64,000 bases of DNA, taken from NCBI GenBank assembly GCA_002083555.1, contig MSXN01000020.1, positions 1 to 64,000 on the forward strand. Reading direction: 5' to 3'. Each line of letters opens with the position of its first letter. The stretch's first letter is position 1. This DNA comes from Nitrospira sp. ST-bin5. GTDB taxonomy: Bacteria; Nitrospirota; Nitrospiria; Nitrospirales; Nitrospiraceae. The notes beneath the pieces were generated by a model, which worked only from the letters and a program-made list of their open reading frames with translations, ran no database searches and had not been told where the DNA came from. Below, one piece after another: positions 54,313-62,038 of this stretch. The position numbers and the translations under genes are program-made.

Positions 54313-55392
54313 TCAAAGTCCCTCAGAACGCACGACATCCTGAGAGCGAGTGCGTGGGCCGGAGGCGAGGCTTCGCCGGACCAGCCCTACGGCACGCTGG
54401 AACGGGCCAAGATACAACTTCCCGACCGTCGCAAAATCGTCCTTCTTCATGCCGACAAGCCCGAATTGGAGGCATTCGTGGCGATCCGGCACGCAGAGCG
54501 TCCCAAACAGCCAATCCCACAGCGCAAACTTTACGCCGAAATTCTTATCGTGATGCCGCGGATCGAGACTGTGATGCGTTTGGTGCACGATGGGAGTCAC
54601 CAGAACACGATCCAGCAGAGGACCGTAGGAAATCGGAAGATGCGAGTGCTGAAGATGAGGCCCTGAAAGTCCGTACATAAACCCCACGAGGCCGACGCCG
54701 AATATCGTCGTGACGGCCAAGTCCTGCGGCGCGATACGCTCATAAAAAACAAAGGCCAAGCCGATCACCGGCGCACGCAGTATCGCCGTCACGAAAAATT
54801 CCAATGGATGCGCACGGTACGCTGAAATGGGTGTCAACACGTCAGCCGAATGGTGCACCTGATGAAACGCCCACAAGAGCGGGACTTTGTGGAGTAGCAG
54901 ATGAGCCCAATAATTCACGAAGTCGTGCAGCAGGTAAAACCCCAGCGCCGCGGCGAAGAGGGCGGGCACCGGCAATGTGGCCGGAGATTCCCACGCCAGA
55001 TAGCCGATCAAAAACACCTTCCCCATCTTCTCTGCGAGGATCCCGATGCCGGCCAACATGGGAACAAAGAGCAACACATTGAACAGAGCACTCACGAGAT
55101 AGAAACGGTAGTCCAGCAGCGCAGAGGGGTGACCGTACACAGGACGAGGAAACAGAAACGCCCTGAATGATGGCGCAGACGGTACATCTCGCTTCCTGGA
55201 CAAACAGTACGCCACTCCCGCGATCGTCGCACTGGCAAGCAGATAGGGCCAGGCCAGGCCGCTAGTAAGCCGGGTGAAGGTCCCGCCGATCTCTCCGATG
55301 GCTGCCGTGAAATGGTCCCAGGAAGAGACGGCAGACAGGGAATACTCTGCCACGCGCTCCAGAAACCATCGTACTGCGTCAATCACCATCAC
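54313..55392 (-). CDS. fatty-acid-hydroxylase/sterol-desaturase-family membrane enzyme (copy 2)
   Basis: A 359-aa paralogue of the protein at 52942-53985 with the same helices and His clusters (HDFVNYWAHLLLHKV, WAFHQVHHS, LQHSHLP, TPIVHQTHHS). It lies between precursor peptides 2 and 1. The C-terminal tail (ending VRSEGL) runs into the leader of precursor 1, so its last codons include the conserved GAGGGACTT upstream element. The pairing peptide-hydroxylase occurs twice, indicating duplication of a module. Confidence 0.85.
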   Translation of the reverse strand: MMVIDAVRWFLERVAEYSLSAVSSWDHFTAAIGEIGGTFTRLTSGLAWPYLLASATIAGVAYCLSRKRDVPSAPSFRAFLFPRPVYGHPSALLDYRFYLVSALFNVLLFVPMLAGIGILAEKMGKVFLIGYLAWESPATLPVPALFAAALGFYLLHDFVNYWAHLLLHKVPLLWAFHQVHHSADVLTPISAYRAHPLEFFVTAILRAPVIGLAFVFYERIAPQDLAVTTIFGVGLVGFMYGLSGPHLQHSHLPISYGPLLDRVLVTPIVHQTHHSLDPRHHDKNFGVKFALWDWLFGTLCVPDRHECLQFGLVGMKKDDFATVGKLYLGPFQRAVGLVRRSLASGPRTRSQDVVRSEGL

Positions 55393-55443
55393 CCTCTATC
55401 TATTCTTGCACCACGTGAACGACCGAACCTGCCTTGTAATGTC

Positions 55444-55477
55444 TGTGGGTTGGCCGACCGAAGCCGGCCAACCCACA
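55444..55477. terminator. hairpin after precursor peptide gene 2
   Basis: A 12-bp perfect stem (TGTGGGTTGGCC / GGCCAACCCACA) with a 10-nt loop, 8 bp after the stop of precursor 2. The GGGTTGGCC stem core is the same as in the hairpin after precursor 1. No U-run. Confidence 0.75.
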
Positions 55478-55484
55478 CTCTCGG

Positions 55485-55628
55485 CTACGTATACGATTCG
55501 TTGCCGGATTTCTCTCCCACGGCCTTGTCGCTGGTCTTTACACCGGACGTTCCGCCGGTGATGTCGCGCAACATTTCGTGCGCCATCAATACGGGTTCGG
55601 TGTAGGACTCCTTCTTCTGTTGTTCCAT
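55485..55628 (-). CDS. RiPP precursor peptide 2
   Basis: A 47-aa peptide starting MEQQKKESYTEPVLMAHEML with the shared leader (YxxPxL, Y9/P12/L14; T24-G25). After the leader it reads GTSGVKTSDKAVGEKSG and ends NESYT. Counting Gly26 as core residue 1, Asp34 is at position 9, compatible with a lasso-type Gly1-Asp9 macrolactam ring. The upstream AAAGGGGGTGAAGAA leader is identical to that of precursor 3. It is followed by a hairpin and then a hydroxylase-family gene. Confidence 0.88.
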   Translation of the reverse strand: MEQQKKESYTEPVLMAHEMLRDITGGTSGVKTSDKAVGEKSGNESYT

Positions 55629-55750
55629 TCTTCTTCACCCCCTTTCGCTTGTTAAAGTCCCTCATGACAGGGTGCGTCACGAGAGCGTATCCACAGTTTT
55701 CTTGCGCAGCACAATTCACATACTTACCGCTAAGCCCCCGCGCCGGCCGA
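55629..55750 (-). promoter_or_regulatory. conserved leader upstream of precursor 2
   Basis: The ~50 bp before precursor 2 (CTCGTGAC, then GAGGGACT, AACA and AAAGGGGGTGAAGAA) closely match the 3' end of the RRE/PqqD gene plus ribosome-binding site in front of precursor 3, although no RRE gene is present here. This is what remains from duplication of the precursor module. Confidence 0.65.
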
Positions 55751-56797
55751 CTACGCCGCGGATCGCGCGTCAAGCAGCGGACGGATCAACGTGGGCAGAT
55801 CAAGGACGTCCCGGCCGAAGTGGAGCCGATAGCAATCGACCTGCTGGACGAGTTTCGACAAGGCCTGAAACTCACGGTGGGCCACGGCCTGGTCGTAGAC
55901 CAGGAGGCCTTGCGGCATCAAGGCTTCTAGCGCGCGGCTCTTGGGCAGCGGTTCCAGACAGCTATGCGGCATATCGACGACGTGCGGGAACATGATCATG
56001 GCCGGCGTGCAGGAGCGGCCGATGGACTCAGCATAGAGGTCCTCAGACTGAAAGTGTTTCTTCTGAACCCCTTGTTTCAACAGGCCGGGGGCCGCGTCGC
56101 GCAGCTCCGGGAAAAACTCGATCGTCCGGTCCGTCACATCGATCTTCATGGGAAAGGCCAACAGTTCCATGTGCGGGCCCCGATCGCGCAGCAAGGGATA
56201 GTCGTCCGACAGGTAGCGGAACCCCGAACGCAGGAGCGAGATAAACGATGTGGTTTTCCCCTGGCCGCTATAGCCGGGAATCAAGATGCCCTGCCCCTCA
56301 TACTCGAGCGCTGTCGCATGCACGGTATAGAGGCCGTTGCGTTTCAGCAGCTCAGCGAGTGCGAAATGGAGAAAGCTCGTCCGCACGTCCGGATGCAGCG
56401 CATCGGGCCGAATGAAGTAGCCCTCCACCAGATTCCGGGCGCCGTCGATCACCAGCACACCCTGATCATGAAAGTCGGCAATGAGCCGGTCCCCGTCCTG
56501 CACAATCTCGCATTGCCAAAGCGGACGCATCGCATCTCCCAGAGAGGGCCGTTCCCCTGCAAACAACACCTTCGAACCGCCAGACATCTTTACCGGCGCC
56601 TCAGCCCGACTGGTAACCTCGTCAAACTGGATCGTCAGCACCGGTGCTCCTTGCGCCACGTCCGTCTGGAAATGACGGAGGAATGCGAGGGCCGGCTCGA
56701 CAAATGCCGTAACGGACGTCCGAAACCGGAGATCAAGGCCATGACAATTGAACAGATACTCGCCGACTGCAGCCGCTGTATTCATTGCATCCCTCAT
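55751..56797 (-). CDS. HPr-kinase-related peptide kinase (copy 1)
   Basis: A 348-aa kinase-like protein. The C-terminal half carries an HPr-kinase fold: YTVHATALE with the pre-P-loop His, Walker A GYSGQGKTT (175-183) and LSDDYPLL. HprK-like kinases in lasso clusters phosphorylate the C-terminal Ser of the precursor. It lies after precursor 3. The 56797 start (or ATG 56785 with GAGGG) is chosen because an upstream extension would run through the precursor-3 hairpin. It is homologous to the protein at 63259-64000. Confidence 0.82.
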   Translation of the reverse strand: MRDAMNTAAAVGEYLFNCHGLDLRFRTSVTAFVEPALAFLRHFQTDVAQGAPVLTIQFDEVTSRAEAPVKMSGGSKVLFAGERPSLGDAMRPLWQCEIVQDGDRLIADFHDQGVLVIDGARNLVEGYFIRPDALHPDVRTSFLHFALAELLKRNGLYTVHATALEYEGQGILIPGYSGQGKTTSFISLLRSGFRYLSDDYPLLRDRGPHMELLAFPMKIDVTDRTIEFFPELRDAAPGLLKQGVQKKHFQSEDLYAESIGRSCTPAMIMFPHVVDMPHSCLEPLPKSRALEALMPQGLLVYDQAVAHREFQALSKLVQQVDCYRLHFGRDVLDLPTLIRPLLDARSAA

Positions 56798-56834
56798 CTG
56801 GTTTTCTTCCGCGCGCGCTCCCGCTCGCCACAAA

Positions 56835-56860
56835 CTGACCGGCCGTTTCGGACCGGTCAG
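56835..56860. terminator. hairpin after precursor peptide gene 3
   Basis: CTGACCGG-CCG-TTT-CGG-A-CCGGTCAG forms a stem of 11 bp with one bulged A, between precursor 3 and the HprK-like gene. Followed by TTTGTGG on the minus strand, a weak T-run. Third hairpin in the same relative position. Confidence 0.7.
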
Positions 56861-56882
56861 CCCGCGGTGCAAACCAACGACC

Positions 56883-57011
56883 TTAGGTCCCAACCGTATC
56901 TACGGTCTTGTCGCTGATCTTTTCCTTGTACTTCTGACCCGTCACATCGCGCAGTAATTCATGCGCGATCAACACAGGCTCTGCGTACGACTCCTTCTTC
57001 TCTTGTTCCAT
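56883..57011 (-). CDS. RiPP precursor peptide 3
   Basis: A 42-aa peptide starting MEQEKKESYAEPVLIAHELL, continuing RDVTGQKYKEKISDKTVD and ending TVGT. Leader features as in the other two (Y9, P12, L14, T24-G25). Counting residue 26 (Gln) as core position 1, Asp34 is at position 9. It starts 6 nt after the stop of the RRE/PqqD gene and shares its AAAGGGGGTGA ribosome-binding site with that stop. Probably the ancestral precursor locus because it adjoins the RRE gene. Confidence 0.88.
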   Translation of the reverse strand: MEQEKKESYAEPVLIAHELLRDVTGQKYKEKISDKTVDTVGT

Positions 57012-57017
57012 TCTTCT

Positions 57018-57476
57018 TCACCCCCTTTCTAGTGTTAAGAGTCCCTCGTGGCTCAAATGGGTCACGAGGGCGAATAGATCATCGGCAATCCGCTCCGGCG
57101 GAGCGTCGAACCGCCCGCACATCGCCACGTGGATCGCCTGAAGAGATAGACTTCCGTTGCAGGAGTCCCAGATCGCACTGCCAACCCGATTCAAGGTGTA
57201 GTAGCGGCCGGTCCCCAAGTGGAGCAACACCGTTTCGCCGTCCAGCGTCGTTCCCTGGACATCCTGATTGGGGCGCGGCACCGCCGACAGGAGGTCCTCA
57301 CGGGTATCTTGCCTGCCTCGTTCAATCTGCTGCTGCTCTCCTTCCGACAGGACGGCACGAGCCGCCTCGGCCAGCTGCGCGGTCGTTGCGCTACCCGCCG
57401 GCGATGCTTGTCCGGGCTCGGACTCCACGGTCATATCCGGTCTCAAATCGGCGGTGATAAACGGTTGTCTCCCCAT
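57018..57476 (-). CDS. PqqD/RRE-domain leader-binding protein (lasso B1-like)
   Basis: A 152-aa protein. The C-terminal ~85 residues are a PqqD-type RiPP recognition element: beta hairpin GETVLLHLGTGRYYTLNRVG, then AIWDSCNG, a helical wing and HLSHEGLLTL. In lasso pathways the equivalent B1 protein binds the YxxPxL leader and passes it to the protease. The N-terminal ~65 residues are charged and probably disordered. ATG 57476 is 7 nt after GGGAG. It immediately precedes precursor 3. Confidence 0.88.
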   Translation of the reverse strand: MGRQPFITADLRPDMTVESEPGQASPAGSATTAQLAEAARAVLSEGEQQQIERGRQDTREDLLSAVPRPNQDVQGTTLDGETVLLHLGTGRYYTLNRVGSAIWDSCNGSLSLQAIHVAMCGRFDAPPERIADDLFALVTHLSHEGLLTLERG

Positions 57477-57517
57477 GATCACGCTCCCTTCGTTGTGACT
57501 CGACGTGTCCCCACGCC

Positions 57518-58417
57518 TTACGCCCGTCCGGCACAGAGCAAATCGGCCAAGGCATCGCCGATCCGCTGACCCGTATAGTTTTCGAAAAAGGTAAACCCCG
57601 GGCTGGTATTGACTTCGAAACAGTAGTAGGCACCGTCCGGCGTCCGGCGAAGATCAATCCCGCTCAGGCTCAATCCCAGGCCCTTGGCGAGGTTGAGACA
57701 GCGGGTTTGAACGCTCGCCTCCAATTCGACCGCTCGCATGGTGCGCTGCTTGTCCTCGCGCTCGGCATACCGGTAATCCGCCCCGTCCGACAGCACCTCG
57801 GTCGCGAACAGTCGGTCTCCCACCGTGTGCACGCGCAGGTCCGCACCCGGAATCATTTCTTGCAACTGCACTGGGCAGGTCCGGATCTGTTCCAGACGAG
57901 GAAAATCAGCCGGCGTGAGTGGCCTCACGATCGATCGCTCCGCGCTGATGGATTTGTAGATGACGCGCCCCTGACAGTCGTCATAAAAGCGGCGCGCTTC
58001 TTCCGGCACCATCGTGACCAGCGTCTTCGGGACCAGGAAGCCATACTGCTCGATCAACCGCTGCTGATAGGGCTTTGACATGTTCGTGTGCCCGGGCTGG
58101 CGCCGGTTGACGACCAGAACCGGCAGACTTTCGGCGAATTCCCACAGCGTCGTCGCCACCATTCGCTCGCGCGGCGTCGAGGCTGAACGGGCGCCGACTC
58201 CGCGGAGATACACGGCTTCGATGCTTGCCGCATCAATGACCCGCTGGCCAAGCCGAATGCGTCCCACCACCCGGCCGTCATCGGTTGACCAGGAGACATC
58301 CCAATCCTGTCCATCCGATTCCGGATGGACAAGCATGAGGTCAGCGTTCCGGACTGCAAGTCGGGCGCACACGTTCGCGAGCACCGGATCGGCCATCGGC
58401 CCCATAAGAAGAATCAT
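57518..58417 (-). CDS. RimK-like ATP-grasp ligase (copy 1, intact)
   Basis: A 299-aa ATP-grasp enzyme similar to RimK/graspetide synthetases. The ATP-binding Lys lies in GRVIYKSIS, the Mg-binding Glu/Asn in YCFEVNTSPGF, and GIDLRRTPDGAYYCF precedes it. Such enzymes make amide or ester bonds with carboxylates. Its first 77 bp overlap the second ATP-grasp gene in another frame. In this operon it is a candidate peptide macrocyclase or ligase. It lies upstream of the RRE gene. Confidence 0.82.
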   Translation of the reverse strand: MILLMGPMADPVLANVCARLAVRNADLMLVHPESDGQDWDVSWSTDDGRVVGRIRLGQRVIDAASIEAVYLRGVGARSASTPRERMVATTLWEFAESLPVLVVNRRQPGHTNMSKPYQQRLIEQYGFLVPKTLVTMVPEEARRFYDDCQGRVIYKSISAERSIVRPLTPADFPRLEQIRTCPVQLQEMIPGADLRVHTVGDRLFATEVLSDGADYRYAEREDKQRTMRAVELEASVQTRCLNLAKGLGLSLSGIDLRRTPDGAYYCFEVNTSPGFTFFENYTGQRIGDALADLLCAGRA

Positions 58418-59333
58418 GATGCGAAAGACTCCTGAGTTCGGAAAGATGTTTGAGCAGATGTGCTACGATCTGCTGCTGAGCATCCTGCGGACAGCACCAG
58501 AAATTCGGCGCACTGCTAATATCGAGACACGCGATTCCCCCGTCATGGGTGATCACAATCTGGCACTCGGCGAAGCTGAGCCCCAATGCGCGCACGAGAC
58601 GAAGACACTGCGCGGCATGAGCCGACCGCACCTCCATCGGCTGCGGCACGGCCTCACTGGGACGAAGCACCGTGGCGACCACTTCTTCTCCCGCCACATA
58701 GACTGTCGCCTGTTGCCCCGGTGGGGTCGCTTGAAGTGACACCGCCTGCTGCTCCAAGACTCGGCGGATCTGCTCGCCCCCATCGTGCGAATGGAGAAAC
58801 CGCCCCGGCTCAACCGACCCCAGCGGCTTGAGATAGGCCGACTCGCCCCAGGTCATAAATTGTTGCAGCGCATCGGCCTGACTTGACGTGCAGCGGGAAG
58901 CCGGAAGGATAAATCCATGATCCTGAGCGAGCTGCGCCAGCAATGGGCTCCCCGAAAGGAGCGTGGGCCTCCCGCCGGGTATCGGTCGGTTCACCACGGA
59001 ACAGGGCATGGCATTCAGGAAGGCCAACCAGGCCGCCGTGGCTTCCTTCGTCACATATTGGCCATCAGCGTCCGAGAGCCCTTCAAGATCCAAACGGAGC
59101 GGGAAAGGGAGCCGGGCAAAAATTCCCGTCAGGTGATCGAGCGGGATTGTGTGGCCGTCGATCGCCAGAGATCCTGGAACGACCGCTTCTCCCGCCACAA
59201 CCGGCCAATCGAGCAGGATCTTATCCAGAAGTTGCACGGGCTCTACCCAGAAAACATCACCACCCGTCCGCTGGGCCTCCCGATGGACCAACGTCGCCCA
59301 GGGATCGGTCGAATCGGCAAGAATGAGAATCAC
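58341..59333 (-). CDS. ATP-grasp-fold protein (copy 2, degenerate)
   Basis: A 330-aa ATP-grasp-like protein. The overall fold is retained (ILADSTDPWATLVHREAQR at the start, SAYLKPLGSV with the ATP-binding Lys), but the catalytic FEVNTSP motif of its neighbour is CLDISSAPNFW here, replacing the conserved Glu and Asn. Probably a non-catalytic partner of copy 1. GTG start at 59333 with GGAGAGGAG upstream. Its 3' end overlaps the next gene by 77 bp. Confidence 0.75.
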   Translation of the reverse strand: MILILADSTDPWATLVHREAQRTGGDVFWVEPVQLLDKILLDWPVVAGEAVVPGSLAIDGHTIPLDHLTGIFARLPFPLRLDLEGLSDADGQYVTKEATAAWLAFLNAMPCSVVNRPIPGGRPTLLSGSPLLAQLAQDHGFILPASRCTSSQADALQQFMTWGESAYLKPLGSVEPGRFLHSHDGGEQIRRVLEQQAVSLQATPPGQQATVYVAGEEVVATVLRPSEAVPQPMEVRSAHAAQCLRLVRALGLSFAECQIVITHDGGIACLDISSAPNFWCCPQDAQQQIVAHLLKHLSELRSLSHHDSSYGADGRSGARERVRPTCSPER

Positions 59334-59593
59334 GAGGGGTGACTCCTCTCCGGCGCCTAAGGTGGTGGAATGGCTGCTTCGGATACAGTAAGGCGCGCCA
59401 CGTCTTCGAGAAGAGTAGCCCCGGCCTGACGTTCTGCCTAGATCACTAGAAGCGGGGGAGCCCCCCTACGGAAGTCTGTACGTAGCACTACGTGTCCTGC
59501 AGACAACGGGACGGGTGAGCCGCGGGTGCAGCCACAGAGACTCGCTGGCTCAATACTGTCCAGGGGACGGGAGCGATCAGAAGGGAGGAGCGA
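59334..59593. promoter_or_regulatory. operon gap with nested palindromes
   Basis: The 260-bp gap between exporter and ATP-grasp genes contains no precursor-like ORF. It holds GGGGG-AG-CCCCC (59454-59465), the nearly perfect palindrome ACGTAG-CA-CTACGT (59480-59493) and a nearby CTACG...CGTAG pair. TACGTA-type palindromes are typical of LuxR/FixJ-type regulators. A possible internal promoter or operator for the precursor part of the operon. Confidence 0.45.
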
Positions 59594-61405
59594 CTATTGG
59601 TAATGTTGCGCTTGCGTCAGGAATAACGAGGCGTAGAGGCCTTGGCGGCTCATCAAATCATCATGGGTCCCCTGCTCCACGATCTGGCCGCGATCCACCA
59701 CGAAAATCCGGTCGGCCATTTTGACCGTGGACAAACGATGGCTGATGAGAATCGCAGTCCGTCCTTGGGCGAGTTCATGGAACCGTTCGAACAGTTCCGC
59801 TTCCGCCTTGGCGTCCATGGCACTGGTCGGTTCGTCCAAAATCAGGATCTGGGAATTCCGGAGAACAGCTCTGGCCAGCGCCACCTTCTGCCATTCCCCG
59901 ATACTCAGCTCATGCCCCCCGTCGAATAACTTACCCAACAAAGACTCGTAGCCCTTCGGCAAACGCTCGATGGCCTCATGGACCCCGGCCTGCCGGGCTG
60001 CCTGCACCACCGCCTGGAGCCCGACCTCCGGCGCCTTCACCCCGAGCGAGATATTGTCTTTGGCGGACACCTGAAACTTTACAAAGTCCTGAAAAATCCC
60101 GCTGACGGCGCCGCGGACATCTGCAGTCGCATACTCGCGAATATCCGTCCCATCGATGGTAATGCGCCCGCTTGTGGGGTCGTAGAGGCGGCACAACAGC
60201 TTCACCAGCGTGGTTTTCCCAGCCCCATTGGCCCCGACAAACGCCACATGTTCGCCGGGCTTGATCGTAAAGGTGAAATCGCGGACGGCCACCCGTTCTT
60301 CGTGGGGATACTGAAACGAGACCTGTTCGAACGCAATCCCCTGCCCAAGCATGGCAGGAAACGACCGGGGCTGGGCCGCTTCAGGCAATTTCGAACGAAT
60401 CGACAGAAATTCGTTCAACGTCGTCAGGAAGAGATTGCTCTCATACAAATTCGACACGCTCCAGCCCAGCCCTTCGAGAAACCCCGAGGCCCGCTGAATG
60501 GCCTGAAAGAACATGACCAGGTCACCGACCGTCAAGAGTCCATGAAACGTTCGCACCGCCACAAAACTGTAAACTCCGAAGACTCCTGCGACCCCCACGA
60601 TCTGCGCCGCCAACCCGGCAAACGCCCACCGGCGCTCTAACGCGATCCGCTCCCGGCGCAGCACCGTTCGCGCCTCACGGAACCAGTCCCGCAACCGGGG
60701 GCCCAGGTCGAACAGACGCACCTCTTTGGCCGCGGTGGCCTGGGTGAGCAGCATGTTGACGTACCAGGCCTTCCGTTCCAGCGGCGTGCGCTCGCGCTCC
60801 CAGGCAAACAGCCGGTTGGATTGCTGCAGGCGGACAAAGAAATACGGAATCGCCGTCAGGGCCAAGACCGGAATGACCGCCCAATGCAACCACCAGAGAA
60901 TGCCCGCCATCGCCAAGAGCGAGATGCCATCCTGAAAACATTGCAAGAGCGAGTTGAGAATCGAGGTCGGACGATAGGGCGCTTCCTGCTGCGCCCGATG
61001 CAGCGTATCTTGGTACCGCGCATTCTCGTAATACTCGAGGTCGACCTCGACGGACTTGGCCTGCAGGAGCGCATGCATATGATCGGTGACGACTTGGGCA
61101 TGGATCCTGGAGATCAGAGAGGAGACAACGGTGAGCATGGCGCTGATCACCGCGGCTACTGCCAAGCCGACGAGAATCGTCGCAATTGGGGCCAACGAGG
61201 CATCCTGCGCGGGAGCCTTGAGACTCTCCGTCACCGCATCGATCAGCAATTTGGTCAAATACAATACGGCTAGGGGCAGCAGCCCCTGGATCACCCGCAC
61301 GACGATACTGCCGACCGCGAGACTCGGGCTGCTCTGCCAGACAAACGAAAGTGCATATCGAAGCGTCTGGAGGAAGGGACGTATGCGGAGTAAAAGACTA
61401 TTCAT
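59594..61405 (-). CDS. ABC exporter (fused membrane and ATPase domains)
   Basis: A 603-aa half-transporter. Six predicted transmembrane helices occupy residues ~20-330. The ATPase domain follows with Walker A GANGAGKTTLVKLL, signature LSIGEWQK, Walker B ILILDEPTSAMD and the H-loop ISHRLSTV. No C39 peptidase domain is present, as expected when a separate B2-type protease cuts the leader. In the RiPP cluster it is the presumed peptide exporter (lasso D-type). Confidence 0.92.
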   Translation of the reverse strand: MNSLLLRIRPFLQTLRYALSFVWQSSPSLAVGSIVVRVIQGLLPLAVLYLTKLLIDAVTESLKAPAQDASLAPIATILVGLAVAAVISAMLTVVSSLISRIHAQVVTDHMHALLQAKSVEVDLEYYENARYQDTLHRAQQEAPYRPTSILNSLLQCFQDGISLLAMAGILWWLHWAVIPVLALTAIPYFFVRLQQSNRLFAWERERTPLERKAWYVNMLLTQATAAKEVRLFDLGPRLRDWFREARTVLRRERIALERRWAFAGLAAQIVGVAGVFGVYSFVAVRTFHGLLTVGDLVMFFQAIQRASGFLEGLGWSVSNLYESNLFLTTLNEFLSIRSKLPEAAQPRSFPAMLGQGIAFEQVSFQYPHEERVAVRDFTFTIKPGEHVAFVGANGAGKTTLVKLLCRLYDPTSGRITIDGTDIREYATADVRGAVSGIFQDFVKFQVSAKDNISLGVKAPEVGLQAVVQAARQAGVHEAIERLPKGYESLLGKLFDGGHELSIGEWQKVALARAVLRNSQILILDEPTSAMDAKAEAELFERFHELAQGRTAILISHRLSTVKMADRIFVVDRGQIVEQGTHDDLMSRQGLYASLFLTQAQHYQ

Positions 61406-61431
61406 AGAGGGTGGTTGCGTAGTCGCTCATG

Positions 61432-61905
61432 TCAGATGGCCGCCGTCGTCCCATTCCGTGGCCGCACAGGCGGAACCGGGTCACCGGCGATCAGCGGCTC
61501 GGAAGGGAACGAATAGGTGACGGTGAAACGCTGCCAATGCTGGCCGGGCTCGTGAAAGGGCTGACGATCCAGTGTCAACCAGGCATGGCCGTCGAGACCG
61601 GCACCGTCCTTTCGCACTCCGCAATGAAACGACACCGGATAGCCTGATCGTGTCGCGAACCAATACAACGCCAACGACCGGGGAAAGCAATTCCCTTTCG
61701 CATTGTAGGGATAGCGTTGGAGCCAGCGATCCAGATAGTAAACCAGATCGTCAAATCGTGCGGGATCAGGCGCCCCCGACAAAGCCGCAGGAGCCAGCCG
61801 CGTGAGCACCGCCGGAAGACTCTCTCCACGCAACCGGACCCGAATCCAGGATACGACTGCAGCGACCTGGAGCAGCAACCAATACTTTCTTACGACTCGC
61901 TTCAT
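61432..61905 (-). CDS. lasso-peptide B2-type transglutaminase-like leader protease
   Basis: A 157-aa protein with one hydrophobic N-terminal segment and a transglutaminase-fold core. The catalytic triad is visible: Cys73 in GNCFPRSLALYW, His107 in GHAWLTLD and Asp113. This Cys-His-Asp arrangement and size match lasso B2 proteins, which remove the leader at the Thr-X junction. It is located directly upstream of the exporter gene. Confidence 0.9.
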   Translation of the reverse strand: MKRVVRKYWLLLQVAAVVSWIRVRLRGESLPAVLTRLAPAALSGAPDPARFDDLVYYLDRWLQRYPYNAKGNCFPRSLALYWFATRSGYPVSFHCGVRKDGAGLDGHAWLTLDRQPFHEPGQHWQRFTVTYSFPSEPLIAGDPVPPVRPRNGTTAAI

Positions 61906-61912
61906 CGTGGGC

Positions 61913-62038
61913 TCACTCTAACAAGTCGTCCGGCAGATTCCAGCAATCGCCATCGTCCCGAATCTGCGGGGTACGTCGGCCATACGTCGTCGGACTTGGA
62001 GGATGGGCAGTTTGAAATGAATTGGCTCGACGAAACAA
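61913..62038 (-). CDS. 41-codon frame between nucleotidyltransferase and B2 genes (possible peptide)
   Basis: Starting TTG (overlapping the stop of the previous gene, TGATTG) the frame encodes LFRRANSFQTAHPPSPTTYG then RRTPQIRDDGDCWNLPDDLL and E. It contains a PxIxxxG string that recalls the lasso-leader PxLxxxG pattern and a single Cys. It ends 7 nt before the B2 start. The start codon is unusual and there is no clear ribosome-binding site. Possible fourth, divergent precursor or a chance frame. Confidence 0.3.
   Translation of the reverse strand: MFRRANSFQTAHPPSPTTYGRRTPQIRDDGDCWNLPDDLLE

Noticed and set aside
52942..55392. Hydroxylase genes as part of ordinary sterol or lipid metabolism
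   Set aside because: No lipid-pathway neighbours; both copies are interleaved with precursor peptides.
59454..59493. Palindromes as a rho-independent terminator of the exporter gene
   Set aside because: No T-run on either strand and the loop of the G/C stem is too short.
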